This document shows, one piece after another, positions 25,158 to 34,075 of a stretch of 64,000 nucleotides of DNA. The notes beneath the pieces are model-generated. The model did no database searches and had not been told where the DNA came from. It worked only from the letters and a program-made list of their open reading frames with translations. Source of the DNA: Candidatus Nitrospira kreftii. GTDB taxonomy: Bacteria > Nitrospirota > Nitrospiria > Nitrospirales > Nitrospiraceae. A program made the position numbers and the translations under genes. The stretch is from NCBI GenBank assembly GCA_014058405.1, contig CP047423.1, positions 310,001-374,000 of the forward strand, written 5' to 3'. Numbering within the stretch: position 1 is the stretch's first letter; each line of letters opens with the position of its first letter.

Positions 25158-26975
25158 TTACATGTCGGTTACTTTCTTTCCGTGCAGGCTTTTTTTAAGC
25201 GATTCGTCCAACATGGCCACGTTCAAGTGCTGTGCAGCCTGTTCAAGCTCTGCCATGCGTGCACGGATGACGCGAGCATCGGTACCATCTTTCGACGCAG
25301 AGAGGTGAGCGAGCGACGTACGAATGCCGTCGATCTCCGCGGTCGGGACGAGGTGTCCTGCTTCGACCAGAGATTTCTCAGTGGTCTTTATCAACGCGTC
25401 GGCGTCCAACCGAGCTTCGATCAACTTCCGAGCGCTGACGTCCTCGGCTGCGAATTTGAATGAATCTTCGATCATCCGTTCCACTTCCGTGTCGGATAAT
25501 CCATACGAAGGTTTGACCTCGATCGACTGACTTTGCCCGGTCCGCATATCCTTTGCGGTCACGTTCAAGATGCCGTTCGCGTCGATCAAAAAGGTCACCT
25601 CGATGCGGGGTACCCCTGCCGGAAGCGGCGGCACTTTGAGGCGGAATCGTGCCAGGCTCCGGTTGTCTTTGACGAGCTCGCGCTCGCCCTGCAGGATGTG
25701 GATGTCTACCCCGGTCTGGCCGTCGACATAGGTGGTGAACATCTCCTTCGCGCTCGCTGGAATGGTCGTATTCCGGCGAATTAAGCTGCTCATGACTCCA
25801 CCCATCGTTTCGATGCCGAGAGACAGGGGTGTCACGTCCAGCAGCAACATGTCCGTCGTCCCGCCGCCCAGGATATCGGCTTGCACAGCCGCCCCGAGCG
25901 CGACGACTTCATCCGGGTTCAGATGGCAATGCGGAACCTTACCGAACAGCGCTTCGACACGCTGCCGAACCAAAGGCATACGGGTGGAGCCACCCACTAA
26001 CACGACCTCGTCGATATCATTCGGAGTGAGCCCGGCGTCTTTCAACGCGATGCGACAGGGGGCCAGGGTACGTTCGATGATCCTCACCACGAGAGACTCG
26101 AGCTGATCACGTGTCAACTCTCTGGTAAAGCGTCCGTTGTCTTCCGGGAGCTCGATGGTGATCTCTGTTTTGAGTTCGTCAGAAAGGCGTATCTTGGCCC
26201 GCTCGGCTTCTAACCGGACAGCCTGCATATGATCGGGGTAACTGCCGATATCAGTCCCACGCTGGTCTCGTATGTCTGCGACAAGATGATCGACCAGCAC
26301 CCGATCGAGATCGTCCCCACCAAGGTGGGTGTCGCCGTTAGTCGCCAGCACCTCAAAGATGCCGTCTTTCAACTTCAGGATCGAGATATCGAAGGTCCCG
26401 CCACCGAAGTCATAGACGGCGATCGTCCCTTGCGTTTTTTCCTGAAGCCCATACGCGAGCGAGGCGGCGGTCGGTTCATTGATGATCCGGAGCACTTCCA
26501 ACCCCGCGATCAGGCCCGCATCCTTTGTGGCCTGACGCTGGCTGTCATTGAAATAAGCTGGAACGGTGATGACTGCTTTCGTAAGGCTTTCGCCGAGGTG
26601 GGCTTCCGCGCGCCGCTTCAATTCTTTGAGGATCATGGCGGAAATCTGCGGCGGCGAGTAATTCTTTGGGCCCAAACGGATTCGGATCACGCCTCCGGTT
26701 TCACTGAGATGGTAAGGGAAATAGGCCAACTCGCTTTGGACATCCGCCAGCCCTTTTCCCATAAACCGTTTGACGGAATAGACGGTCCGTTCCGGATTCC
26801 GGGTTAAATGCTCCTTGGCGGAATCTCCGACGACCAAACCATTATCCGTCATGGCGACGACCGATGGCACCATCGTCCGACCGTGGCGGTCCGGAACAAC
26901 GCAGGGTTGACCGTCCTTCATGTATGCGATCAGCGAATTAGTAGTGCCGAGGTCGATGCCGACTATACGTGACAT
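25158..26975 (-). CDS. hscA: Hsp70-type chaperone HscA for Fe-S transfer
   Basis: 605 residues. Actin-like ATPase motifs: IVGIDLGTTNSLIAY, AVITVPAYFNDSQRQATKDAG, VYDFGGGTFDISIL, EVVLVGGSTRMPLV. The substrate domain and an acidic-basic C-terminus follow. It pairs with HscB to release clusters from IscU. ATG at 26975 is the conventional start; an in-frame TTG at 27008 overlaps the hscB end and is an alternative. Confidence 0.9.
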   Translation of the reverse strand: MSRIVGIDLGTTNSLIAYMKDGQPCVVPDRHGRTMVPSVVAMTDNGLVVGDSAKEHLTRNPERTVYSVKRFMGKGLADVQSELAYFPYHLSETGGVIRIRLGPKNYSPPQISAMILKELKRRAEAHLGESLTKAVITVPAYFNDSQRQATKDAGLIAGLEVLRIINEPTAASLAYGLQEKTQGTIAVYDFGGGTFDISILKLKDGIFEVLATNGDTHLGGDDLDRVLVDHLVADIRDQRGTDIGSYPDHMQAVRLEAERAKIRLSDELKTEITIELPEDNGRFTRELTRDQLESLVVRIIERTLAPCRIALKDAGLTPNDIDEVVLVGGSTRMPLVRQRVEALFGKVPHCHLNPDEVVALGAAVQADILGGGTTDMLLLDVTPLSLGIETMGGVMSSLIRRNTTIPASAKEMFTTYVDGQTGVDIHILQGERELVKDNRSLARFRLKVPPLPAGVPRIEVTFLIDANGILNVTAKDMRTGQSQSIEVKPSYGLSDTEVERMIEDSFKFAAEDVSARKLIEARLDADALIKTTEKSLVEAGHLVPTAEIDGIRTSLAHLSASKDGTDARVIRARMAELEQAAQHLNVAMLDESLKKSLHGKKVTDM

Positions 26976-27000
26976 ATCGAAGATGTTGGACCGTGTCTCA

Positions 27001-27723
27001 TCAGGCAATCGTTGCTGCCAGATCGCTGACGATGTTGTTGACGTAGGTTCGGTTTGACAGTAAATCGCGCATGTGTTTCAAGATTCGATCCCGCTCTGTC
27101 CTTGCCTGGCTCGTGGCTTCTCCTCTGTCCTGTAGCTGATCCCAGTCTGTAGAGAGCTGCCGAAGCTGCGACTCCATTTCTTCACGGCGCCGCTCCAGTG
27201 TCTGTTGCTCCCCTTGGAGCATGGTACGGAGCCGATGGCCCTCGTCAGAATCGCGATCCGAGGCCCTGTACTGATCCAAGGTATCTTGTAGTTCCAGGAT
27301 TTCCTCGAAGAGGTCGGCTGGAGGAGACGTTCGGATATCCTTGACCGAGCCGGCTTCTAGGGCCAGGAGATACTCCGCTCGTTGTATGGGATCACGAAGC
27401 GTCCGATAAGCCGTATTGAGCACGGCGGCGTTGCCCAGGCTGATCGTTTGTTCCGTCGGGCTCTTAGTTTGATAAAAATCAGGGTGAAAGGCTCGGCTCA
27501 ATTCGTAGAACTTCGCTTCCAGCTTTTTGGGGTCCAACGTGAGTCGCCGTGGGACTCCGAGACAAGTGAAGTAATCAGTGTCCTTCGACACCGGCTGGAC
27601 CTTCACGCACCGTTCGCAGAAATATTCCCCCGACATCTCAGATTGACAATGCCAGCACATACTTCTGGCCATCTGCAGTTGGCGGCGGGTCTCCGAATGA
27701 GTAGAAGATCGATCGTTAGCCAT
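27001..27723 (-). CDS. hscB: J-domain co-chaperone HscB with N-terminal zinc ribbon
   Basis: 240 residues, longer than the ~170 of E. coli HscB. An N-terminal CWHC...CERC ribbon (as in mitochondrial HSC20) precedes a J domain with the HPD motif in RAFHPDFYQ and RDPIQRAEYLL. The rest is a long coiled-coil-like helical tail rich in Glu, Arg and Gln. It recruits HscA to IscU. It lies directly upstream of hscA. Confidence 0.87.
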   Translation of the reverse strand: MANDRSSTHSETRRQLQMARSMCWHCQSEMSGEYFCERCVKVQPVSKDTDYFTCLGVPRRLTLDPKKLEAKFYELSRAFHPDFYQTKSPTEQTISLGNAAVLNTAYRTLRDPIQRAEYLLALEAGSVKDIRTSPPADLFEEILELQDTLDQYRASDRDSDEGHRLRTMLQGEQQTLERRREEMESQLRQLSTDWDQLQDRGEATSQARTERDRILKHMRDLLSNRTYVNNIVSDLAATIA

Positions 27724-27780
27724 AAAGAAATAACCGGCATGCCAGGCGCCCTGCTTCGTCGGGATCTCCTGTGTTTGTAA

Positions 27781-28137
27781 TCAGGCGGAGAACGATTCTC
27801 CGCAGCCGCAGGTCTTGTTGGCGTTTGGGTTGATGAACTTGAAGTTTCCGCCCATTAGGTCCTTTTGATAATCCAATTGCGTGCCTTGGAGATAGATCGC
27901 GCTCTTGGCGTCGATGATCACTTTCACACCGTCGATCGCATAGATTTGATCGTACTGCCCGATCTTGTCATCGAAATTAATCGTATAGCTCAAGCCGGAA
28001 CAGCCTCCTCCCTTCACCCCAAGACGTAGTCCACCTTCTTCGATCCCTTGTACATTGATCAACCGCTTGACTTCCTTCAACGCCGAGTCGGTCAGCGAGA
28101 TGATCGGAGTCTGAGTCTCTACGTTGGTTGTGTCCAT
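27781..28137 (-). CDS. iscA: A-type Fe-S carrier IscA
   Basis: 118 residues, HesB-like: MDTTNVETQTPIISLTDSA, GLRLGVKGGGCSGLSY, and C-terminal KTCGCGESF, giving the three conserved Cys that hold iron or a cluster. The start after AAGGAG is chosen over an open frame that runs back into iscU. It sits between iscU and hscB. Confidence 0.9.
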   Translation of the reverse strand: MDTTNVETQTPIISLTDSALKEVKRLINVQGIEEGGLRLGVKGGGCSGLSYTINFDDKIGQYDQIYAIDGVKVIIDAKSAIYLQGTQLDYQKDLMGGNFKFINPNANKTCGCGESFSA

Positions 28138-28157
28138 GGGAAACTCCTTCGTAAACG

Positions 28158-28556
28158 TTACTTGGTGTCGGTCGACTGGGCGTCGCTTTTCTTCTGATAG
28201 TCGGTCAAGGCCGCTTTGATGGCATCTTCCGCGAGGACGGAACAGTGAATTTTCACCGGAGGAAGATTCAATTCTTGAACGATGTCCGTATTCTTGATCT
28301 TCTGGGCTTCCTCGATGGTCTTTCCCTTCAGCCATTCGGTGGCCAAACTGGAGCTGGCGATGGCCGAACCACAGCCGAACGTCTTGAATTTGGCATCGAC
28401 GATCGTATCGTTTTGCACCTTGATCTGTAGCTTCATGACGTCGCCGCACTCTGGGGCTCCCACCATCCCGGTGCCCACACCTTCCTCGTCCTTCTTGAAG
28501 CTCCCCATGTTGCGGGGGTTGTTGAAATGATCGACGACTTTATCGCTGTATGCCAT
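28158..28556 (-). CDS. iscU: Fe-S scaffold IscU
   Basis: 132 residues: MAYSDKVVDHFNNPRNMGSF, GAPECGDVMKLQIKV, GCGSAIASSSLATEWLKGK, and LPPVKIHCSVLAEDAIKAAL. The three conserved Cys and the LPPVK HscA-binding motif are all present. It builds clusters with IscS and passes them on through HscA/HscB. Confidence 0.93.
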   Translation of the reverse strand: MAYSDKVVDHFNNPRNMGSFKKDEEGVGTGMVGAPECGDVMKLQIKVQNDTIVDAKFKTFGCGSAIASSSLATEWLKGKTIEEAQKIKNTDIVQELNLPPVKIHCSVLAEDAIKAALTDYQKKSDAQSTDTK

Positions 28557-28584
28557 GGTGTCCTCCGAAATATAAGTATCTCAG

Positions 28585-29802
28585 TTAATGCGCTGCCCAT
28601 TGCATGGATTTTAAGTCCACGCCTTCTTTTGCCATTTCATAGAGCGGGGACATTTCCCGCAATTTAGTGACGATCTCAATAACCTTTTTAATCGTGTAGT
28701 CAATCTCTTCGTCGGTGTTGAAGCGGCCCAAACCGAAGCGGATTGACGAGTGGGCGAGCTCCGTTCCGACGCCGAGCGCCCGCAGTACATATGAGGGCTC
28801 CAGCGTAGCGGACGTACAGGCCGAACCGGATGAAAGAGCGATGTCCTTCATTCCCATGAGTAACGACTCGCCTTCGACATAGGCAAATGAAATGTTGAGG
28901 TTCCCCGGGAGACGGTTCGTCGGATGGCCGTTGAGGTAGCTTTCTTCAAGGGCGGCCATAATGTCGGTCTGGAGGCGGTCGCGCATCTTGCTCAGCCTGG
29001 CCGCATCCGTGGACATCTCCTGCTCACAGAGCTCACAAGCTTTTCCGAATCCGACGATCAATGGGACCGGCAGGGTGCCGGAACGCATCCCACGCTCATG
29101 TCCGCCCCCGTCCATCTGGGCCGCGATCCGAACACGAGGGTTTCGCTTTCTAACATAGAGCGCACCGACTCCCTTAGGACCATAGATCTTATGGGATGTA
29201 AAAGACATGAGATCAATGCCCATGGCTTGTACATCGACGGGAATCTTGCCGACACCCTGTGTGGCATCACAATGAAAGAGAATACCTTTCGCTTTGGCGA
29301 TCTTGCCGATCTCCTGGATGGGATTAATCGTGCCGATTTCGTTATTGGCCAGCATGATCGAGATCAAGATCGTCTTGTCGGTGATGGCATTCTGCACATC
29401 CTGCGGATTGACCATGCCGTATTTATCAACCGGCAAATACGTTACAGTCGCCAGTCCTTTGGCTTCAAGGGACTTGGCTGTATCGAGCACGGCCCGATGC
29501 TCCGTAGAGGAGGTGATGATATGGGTGCCTTTTTCCCTGTACATCTCTAGGACACCCTTCAGCGCCAGGTTGTCTGATTCAGTGGCGCCGCTGGTGAAGA
29601 CGATTTCTTTGCCGTCGGCGTTGATCAGCTTCGCAATCTGTTTTCGAGCAAGCTCCACGGCTTCTTCCGCGGCCCATCCGAACGCGTGGTTGCGGCTGGC
29701 GGCGTTGCCGAATCTCTCGACGAAATACGGCAGCATCGTCTCCAGAACTCGCGGATCCATAGGAGTGGTGGAATGGTTGTCGAGGAAAATGGGAAGCTTC
29801 AT
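28585..29802 (-). CDS. iscS: Cysteine desulfurase IscS
   Basis: 405 residues, matching the 404 of E. coli. PLP and active-site motifs: [26 protein letters not shown], the PLP Lys in [15 protein letters not shown], and the mobile Cys loop [19 protein letters not shown]. It supplies sulfur for clusters and tRNA thiolation. ATG at 29802 has AAGGAG 7 nt upstream and overlaps the iscR stop (TGATG). Confidence 0.94.
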   Translation of the reverse strand: MKLPIFLDNHSTTPMDPRVLETMLPYFVERFGNAASRNHAFGWAAEEAVELARKQIAKLINADGKEIVFTSGATESDNLALKGVLEMYREKGTHIITSSTEHRAVLDTAKSLEAKGLATVTYLPVDKYGMVNPQDVQNAITDKTILISIMLANNEIGTINPIQEIGKIAKAKGILFHCDATQGVGKIPVDVQAMGIDLMSFTSHKIYGPKGVGALYVRKRNPRVRIAAQMDGGGHERGMRSGTLPVPLIVGFGKACELCEQEMSTDAARLSKMRDRLQTDIMAALEESYLNGHPTNRLPGNLNISFAYVEGESLLMGMKDIALSSGSACTSATLEPSYVLRALGVGTELAHSSIRFGLGRFNTDEEIDYTIKKVIEIVTKLREMSPLYEMAKEGVDLKSMQWAAH

Positions 29803-30272
29803 CATTCGACTCCTTGTGTCGCGGGAGACTGAATCGTAATCAAGGGTGTGCCACCCAGCATATCTCCCAACGTCATGTTGTTCAGTAACTGATAGATGCT
29901 GTCTTGGACCTTCAACAGCGGTGTGCGAATGTTGCAATGCTCACGCTGCATACAGAATTCTCCCTCTTTTTCATGGGAGCAGTCTGTGATGCCTAGAGGA
30001 CCTTCGATACTTTCCAGGATCTGCGCGATGGTAATCTGTCTGGCGCTTCGGGCCAGGAGATAGCCTCCCTTCGGGCCGTTGTGGCTTTCGATCAAGCCAT
30101 TTTTTGAGAGAACCTGGAGGACCTTGGCCAACAACTCCAGGGGAATGTTGTATTCCTCAGCGATCTCTTTGGTATTCACCACACGGCCTGGAGTGATATC
30201 GCCGAACTGGACCGACGCGATATGCTGTAAGGCCATGAGGGCATAATCAGCTTTTTTAGAAATCTTCAACAT
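29802..30272 (-). CDS. iscR: Rrf2-family Fe-S regulator IscR
   Basis: 156 residues. Winged helix ([44 protein letters not shown]), then a loop with three Cys in [19 protein letters not shown], which bind a [2Fe-2S] cluster as in E. coli IscR. It represses the isc operon when clusters are plentiful. It is the first gene of the operon, and an exact inverted repeat lies 20 nt upstream. Confidence 0.9.
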   Translation of the reverse strand: MLKISKKADYALMALQHIASVQFGDITPGRVVNTKEIAEEYNIPLELLAKVLQVLSKNGLIESHNGPKGGYLLARSARQITIAQILESIEGPLGITDCSHEKEGEFCMQREHCNIRTPLLKVQDSIYQLLNNMTLGDMLGGTPLITIQSPATQGVE

Positions 30273-30291
30273 TACTATTGCCGATCGTTCT

Positions 30292-30318
30292 GATCGGAGA
30301 CTATAATGATCTCCGATC
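30292..30318. promoter_or_regulatory. Exact 9-bp inverted repeat, candidate IscR operator
   Basis: GATCGGAGA and TCTCCGATC flank a 9-bp AT-rich centre (CTATAATGA). It lies between divergent iscR and ferredoxin genes, 20 bp before the iscR start. Shape and position fit an operator, plausibly for IscR itself, but it does not match the E. coli type 1 site well. Confidence 0.5.
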
Positions 30319-30406
30319 TATATGGTCGGATAAAGACTAGCACGCAGATTTCTCTGATGTCAAGGCAGGACGAGCGTTAGGCGATAGCTTAGAAAGGAAT
30401 TGGTAC

Positions 30407-30823
30407 ATGGGCGGGACTAACCCTTATATTGAAAAGACGGACTATGAGCTCCCAAAAGTTTCCTATACGCTCACAATTATTCAGCCGAACGGAGGCTCGA
30501 CTACCGTCACCGTCGACCCAGAAAAGCTTCCCTATGGAGAGACCGGCCTTCCCGGCAGCATTCTGGACATAGCGATGGGGCATGGAGTGGATCTGGAGCA
30601 TGTGTGTGGCGGAGTCTGCGCTTGTTCAACCTGCCATGTCGTCGTGAAGCAGGGGCTGGAATCTTGTAATGAAGGCACGGACGATGAGTACGATCAGTTG
30701 GATGAGGCGCCCATGACGACGCTCCAATCGCGCTTAGGATGCCAATGTGTCCCCAACGGGACGAAGGATGTCGTCGTAGAGATTCCCGCCGTCAACAAGA
30801 ATCTTGTGAGAGAAACGCACTAA
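30407..30823 (+). CDS. fdx: ISC-type [2Fe-2S] ferredoxin
   Basis: 138 residues of adrenodoxin type: cluster ligands in EHVCGGVCACSTCHV and the distant Cys in SRLGCQCVP. It donates electrons for cluster assembly. The N-terminal ~20 residues are an unusual extension before SYTLTIIQPNGG. It is divergent from iscR, so it may share regulation through the intervening palindrome. Confidence 0.88.
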   Translation: MGGTNPYIEKTDYELPKVSYTLTIIQPNGGSTTVTVDPEKLPYGETGLPGSILDIAMGHGVDLEHVCGGVCACSTCHVVVKQGLESCNEGTDDEYDQLDEAPMTTLQSRLGCQCVPNGTKDVVVEIPAVNKNLVRETH

Positions 30824-30906
30824 GTCCAGCAACGTTCGTCGTGTATGAACGGTAGATTCATTATGTGTGAGAAGAGCCTGACCACGAAAGGTTCCTGAAT
30901 CGCGAC

Positions 30907-31611
30907 TCAGTCGTACGTCTCGACTTTCACTTCCTTCCGGTCGTAACCCTGTTCCATAAAATATGCACGGAGCGGACGGACAAAGGCTTTCGTTCCGCAA
31001 AGCAAGGGCACCGCTTTGGGCTGCCCCATGATCAGTGGGGTGAGCATCGTCAGCGTTTTCTCAACGGCTTCCGCCTCGCCGTTCTGAGCGACCAGGGGAA
31101 GGTAGCGGAACGAGGGCTGCTGCATGGCCATGGTGAGCCATTCCTGATGAAATAAGCTCTCTTCTTCGCTCGGGGCCACCGCAATCAACAGGACCGGAGT
31201 GTGAATTTTTGAAACAAGTACCTGCTTGAGGAAGCATCGGATCGGCACAAGGCCGGTATAACGCCCAATGAGCACTAATTCCCGATCGAGGATTTGAGGA
31301 AGGATGAAGTTTCCATATGGGCCCGAGAGGGAGATTTCATCTCCCGACTTCAATTGGTAGAGATAATTGGAGCCAAGCCCGCTGGGAACACGATCGAAGA
31401 CCAGGGTCAGCTCACCATACGGCGATGAGTGGTCGGCCATGGAGTACGCACGATTGAGTGGCGGCTTAGGTCCTACCGGAAGCTTGAGGGAGACCCACTG
31501 CCCAGGCTGAAAGGAAATTTTTGTGGTCTTGGGTTTGACCACGAGTTGGCGGACGTGAGGCGTGAGGTCGGTCACCGAAAGCACTGTAGCAGGTTGCGTC
31601 AGTTCCGCCAT
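30907..31611 (-). CDS. FNR-type flavin oxidoreductase
   Basis: 234 residues: an FAD-binding beta-barrel with LNRAYSMADHSS and GSNYLYQLKSGDEISLSGPYGNF, then a nucleotide-binding half with LLIAVAPSEEES and VPLLCGTKAFVRPLRAY. It lacks an Fe-S domain and looks like a ferredoxin/flavodoxin reductase. Convergent with the ferredoxin gene, so it could reduce that ferredoxin. Confidence 0.75.
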   Translation of the reverse strand: MAELTQPATVLSVTDLTPHVRQLVVKPKTTKISFQPGQWVSLKLPVGPKPPLNRAYSMADHSSPYGELTLVFDRVPSGLGSNYLYQLKSGDEISLSGPYGNFILPQILDRELVLIGRYTGLVPIRCFLKQVLVSKIHTPVLLIAVAPSEEESLFHQEWLTMAMQQPSFRYLPLVAQNGEAEAVEKTLTMLTPLIMGQPKAVPLLCGTKAFVRPLRAYFMEQGYDRKEVKVETYD

Positions 31612-31739
31612 AAAGACCTCTGATCATCGTCATAGCAGAAGCCGTTGAGAGATGGAAGGACTGGCGCGATGTACAAGGATTTTCGCAGCATGGTATAGAT
31701 GTCGGAATCGAATATCTCGCGTAAAGGAACAACGACGCT

Positions 31740-33155
31740 ATGAACCAGGTCCGTGTCCGATTCGCTCCAAGCCCGACAGGATTTCTTCACATCGGAGGAG
31801 TGCGTACGGCTCTCTTTAACTGGCTTTTTGCGCGCCAGCAACAGGGCGTCTTCATCCTTCGCATTGAGGATACCGACCAGAGTCGCTCAACGGATGAGTC
31901 GATTCAGGCCATCCTTGATGGAATGAAATGGGTCGGCCTCGATTGGGATGAGGGTCCGTTTCGCCAGACCGAACGGATGGACCTCTATCGAAACCATGCC
32001 ATGCAGTTGTTTGAGACGGGGCATGCCTACTGGTGTGTGTGTAAAGCTGAGGAGCTGGAGGCTCGGCGAAAGGAAGCAGAAGCCAAAGGAGGATCACCTC
32101 GCTATGACGGGCGTTGTCGCAATTTGGGAATAACCACTCCGCCTGGAGATGCCGCGCTTCGGTTCAAGGCCCCGCAAGAGGGGCAGACGGTTGTCGATGA
32201 CTTGATCAAAGGAAAGATCGAGTTCGACAATGCCATCTTGGATGACGTGATTATTCTTCGATCAAACGGCTATCCGACCTACAATTTTTCCGTCGTGGTT
32301 GACGACGCCTTGATGCGCATTACCCACGTCGTGCGAGGAGACGACCATCTGACGAACACGCCACGGCAGATTCCGATCTTCGAGGCGCTGGGATTTGCCG
32401 TTCCACGCTTCGGTCATTTACCGATGATTTTGGGATCAGATAAAACACGGCTTTCCAAACGCCACGGTGCCACCTCTATTATGGCCTACAAAGACATGGG
32501 GTATCTTCCTGATGCGATGGTCAACTATCTGGTCCGACTTGGCTGGTCGCACGGGGATCAAGAAATTTTTACCCGGCAGGAGCTGATTGAAAAGTTTTCT
32601 TGGGATCATGTGCAAAAGTCGGCGGCCGTCTTCAATCCGGACAAACTCTTGTGGATGAACGCGGAATACATCAAAACCAGCCCTCCACACCAGGTGGCCC
32701 GAGCGCTCGTGCCGTTGTTGGAGCAAGCGAGGTTACAGAAGGAAGTCGAGCTTGTCTCGGACGAGTGGATTGCACAGCTGGTGGTGTTGGTGAAAGAGCG
32801 GGCGAAGACGCTGGTCGACATGGTGGATTGGGTCAAGCCCTATTTCGGGCAAGAGGTCCCGTTCGAGGCGGAGGCAGCCAAGAAATTTCTGACGCCGGCA
32901 ACTGCTCCATTGCTGCAGAAGCTGCTCGCTCGCTTCCAGGCATTTCAAAGCTTTTCCAAACCAGCCTGGGAAGAGAGCTTCAAGAAGCTTGTCGAGGACG
33001 AGGGTGTGAAGATGGGGGCGTTAGCCCAGCCGGTTCGCGTTGCCTTGACCGGACGGACGGCTAGCCCAGGACTCTTCGAGGTCATGGAGGTCCTTGGTCG
33101 AGAGCTGACCTTATTTCGGCTCCGCAAAGGGATCGAGCGCGCCTCCACCGGGTGA
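31740..33155 (+). CDS. gltX: Glutamyl-tRNA synthetase
   Basis: 471 residues of class I: HIGG signature in GFLHIGGVRTALFNWLFAR, KMSKS-type motif KTRLSKRHG, a Cys-containing insert (WCVCKAEE, RYDGRCR) and the C-terminal anticodon-binding helices. It charges tRNA-Glu. Two tRNA-Gln genes lie 70 nt downstream and glnS lies 3 kb away. Confidence 0.94.
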   Translation: MNQVRVRFAPSPTGFLHIGGVRTALFNWLFARQQQGVFILRIEDTDQSRSTDESIQAILDGMKWVGLDWDEGPFRQTERMDLYRNHAMQLFETGHAYWCVCKAEELEARRKEAEAKGGSPRYDGRCRNLGITTPPGDAALRFKAPQEGQTVVDDLIKGKIEFDNAILDDVIILRSNGYPTYNFSVVVDDALMRITHVVRGDDHLTNTPRQIPIFEALGFAVPRFGHLPMILGSDKTRLSKRHGATSIMAYKDMGYLPDAMVNYLVRLGWSHGDQEIFTRQELIEKFSWDHVQKSAAVFNPDKLLWMNAEYIKTSPPHQVARALVPLLEQARLQKEVELVSDEWIAQLVVLVKERAKTLVDMVDWVKPYFGQEVPFEAEAAKKFLTPATAPLLQKLLARFQAFQSFSKPAWEESFKKLVEDEGVKMGALAQPVRVALTGRTASPGLFEVMEVLGRELTLFRLRKGIERASTG

Positions 33156-33185
33156 AGAGTTCCTCTTGTCAAACCTGCGTCGATC

Positions 33186-33213
33186 TTGACGGAATTGCGA
33201 TCGATATATTACT
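33186..33213 (+). promoter_or_regulatory. Possible promoter for the tRNA-Gln pair
   Basis: TTGACG is followed after 16 bp by ATTACT, just before the first tRNA-Gln. The -35 match is good, the -10 match moderate. Both tRNAs could be transcribed from it. Confidence 0.35.
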
Positions 33214-33225
33214 GTGAACTCCGGT

Positions 33226-33299
33226 TGGGGGATCGTCTAGCGGTAGGACGTCAGTCTCTGGATCTGACTACCTAGGTTCGATTCCTAGTCCCCCAGCCA
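33226..33299 (+). tRNA. tRNA-Gln(CTG)
   Basis: 74 nt including an encoded CCA. Acceptor arm TGGGGGA pairs with TCCCCCA. Anticodon loop CTCTGGA reads CTG after U33. T-arm loop is TTCGATT. It is about 85% identical to the second tRNA-Gln; the anticodon stem differs. Confidence 0.93.
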
Positions 33300-33346
33300 A
33301 AAACTCTCTTGTGTCACTTCCAAGACTCGCTTCTTCTGTACCGCGC

Positions 33347-33420
33347 TGGGGGATCGTCTAGCGGTAGGACGCCGGCCTTTGGAGCCGGCTACCTAGGTTC
33401 GATTCCTAGTCCCCCAGCCA
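33347..33420 (+). tRNA. tRNA-Gln(TTG)
   Basis: 74 nt with encoded CCA. Same acceptor and T-arm as the first copy. Anticodon stem GCCGG/CCGGC with loop CTTTGGA gives TTG. The two genes together read both Gln codons. Confidence 0.94.
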
Positions 33421-33536
33421 TTTCTCTTGAAGCCAGCTCGAAGAATTGTGGGTCTGCCCTAAGGGTGGCAGATTTGTATTGCTTTATTGAGAACTCTTCT
33501 CTTCGCTGAGAGATTCTCAGGTCATCATTCGACTGC

Positions 33537-34048
33537 ATGAGAAGGATAAGGAAAAACGTCGGAATAAATCGGAGGATCCTCACAGTCACTAGACTTTCTA
33601 GTGACATAAACATCGACTATGATCCAAAATTTCCTCCTGACGTCTTCTTTGATACCAATGTAGTGATTGGACTGAATGCAGAGGCAATGGACGCCCTCAA
33701 GAGGCTCAAGAGTCAGCAAGGGTTTATTTATCGCTATTCAATGCTGAATTTTGTCGAGCTGGCCTCTCACATGGGGGACGAGCCAGATAGTGATACACCA
33801 AACCCGTTCAAAAAATATCAGTCAGCGTTCAAAAAGCTAGCCTCTCTCTGCGATCCTCGACCTCTCCCTTCAGCGGAAATGGTTTTCATAGCAACGATTT
33901 CTACGACATGCTCCAGCTACTACTGCTTCGGGATCGCAATCTCTTTTTCGTGACGGATGACAGGCCATTCCATCAGTACTACGCAGGAGCGGAGCATCAT
34001 CGCGTGGTTCCTTGGAAAATGTTCAAGAAATCAGCTCTCTCATTGTGA
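33537..34048 (+). pseudogene. Frameshifted PIN-like domain gene
   Basis: The first frame (from 33537) encodes a PIN-type start, VFFDTNVVIGLNAEAM and FVELASHMG. After about 33875 the sensible reading moves to another frame: DFYDMLQLLLLRDRNLFFVTDDR and HRVVPWKMFKKSALSL, ending at 34048. D-x-N/V in the first part and TDD in the second match PIN active-site strands. A single indel therefore seems to have killed it. It could be an accessory remnant beside the tRNA pair, a common insertion site. Confidence 0.65.
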
Positions 34049-34075
34049 CATCGAGAACTGTGTCGCTTGTCCGTA

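Noticed and set aside
28138..28449. Extended N-terminus of iscA
   Set aside because: It overlaps iscU in another frame; the conserved IscA start follows a good ribosome binding site.
28924..29550. Long plus-strand open frame opposite iscS
   Set aside because: It is the antisense shadow of a strongly conserved gene; no family text and no ribosome binding site.
29806..29937. Extended N-terminus of iscS
   Set aside because: It overlaps iscR and lacks similarity; the ATG pair at 29802-29805 follows AAGGAG.
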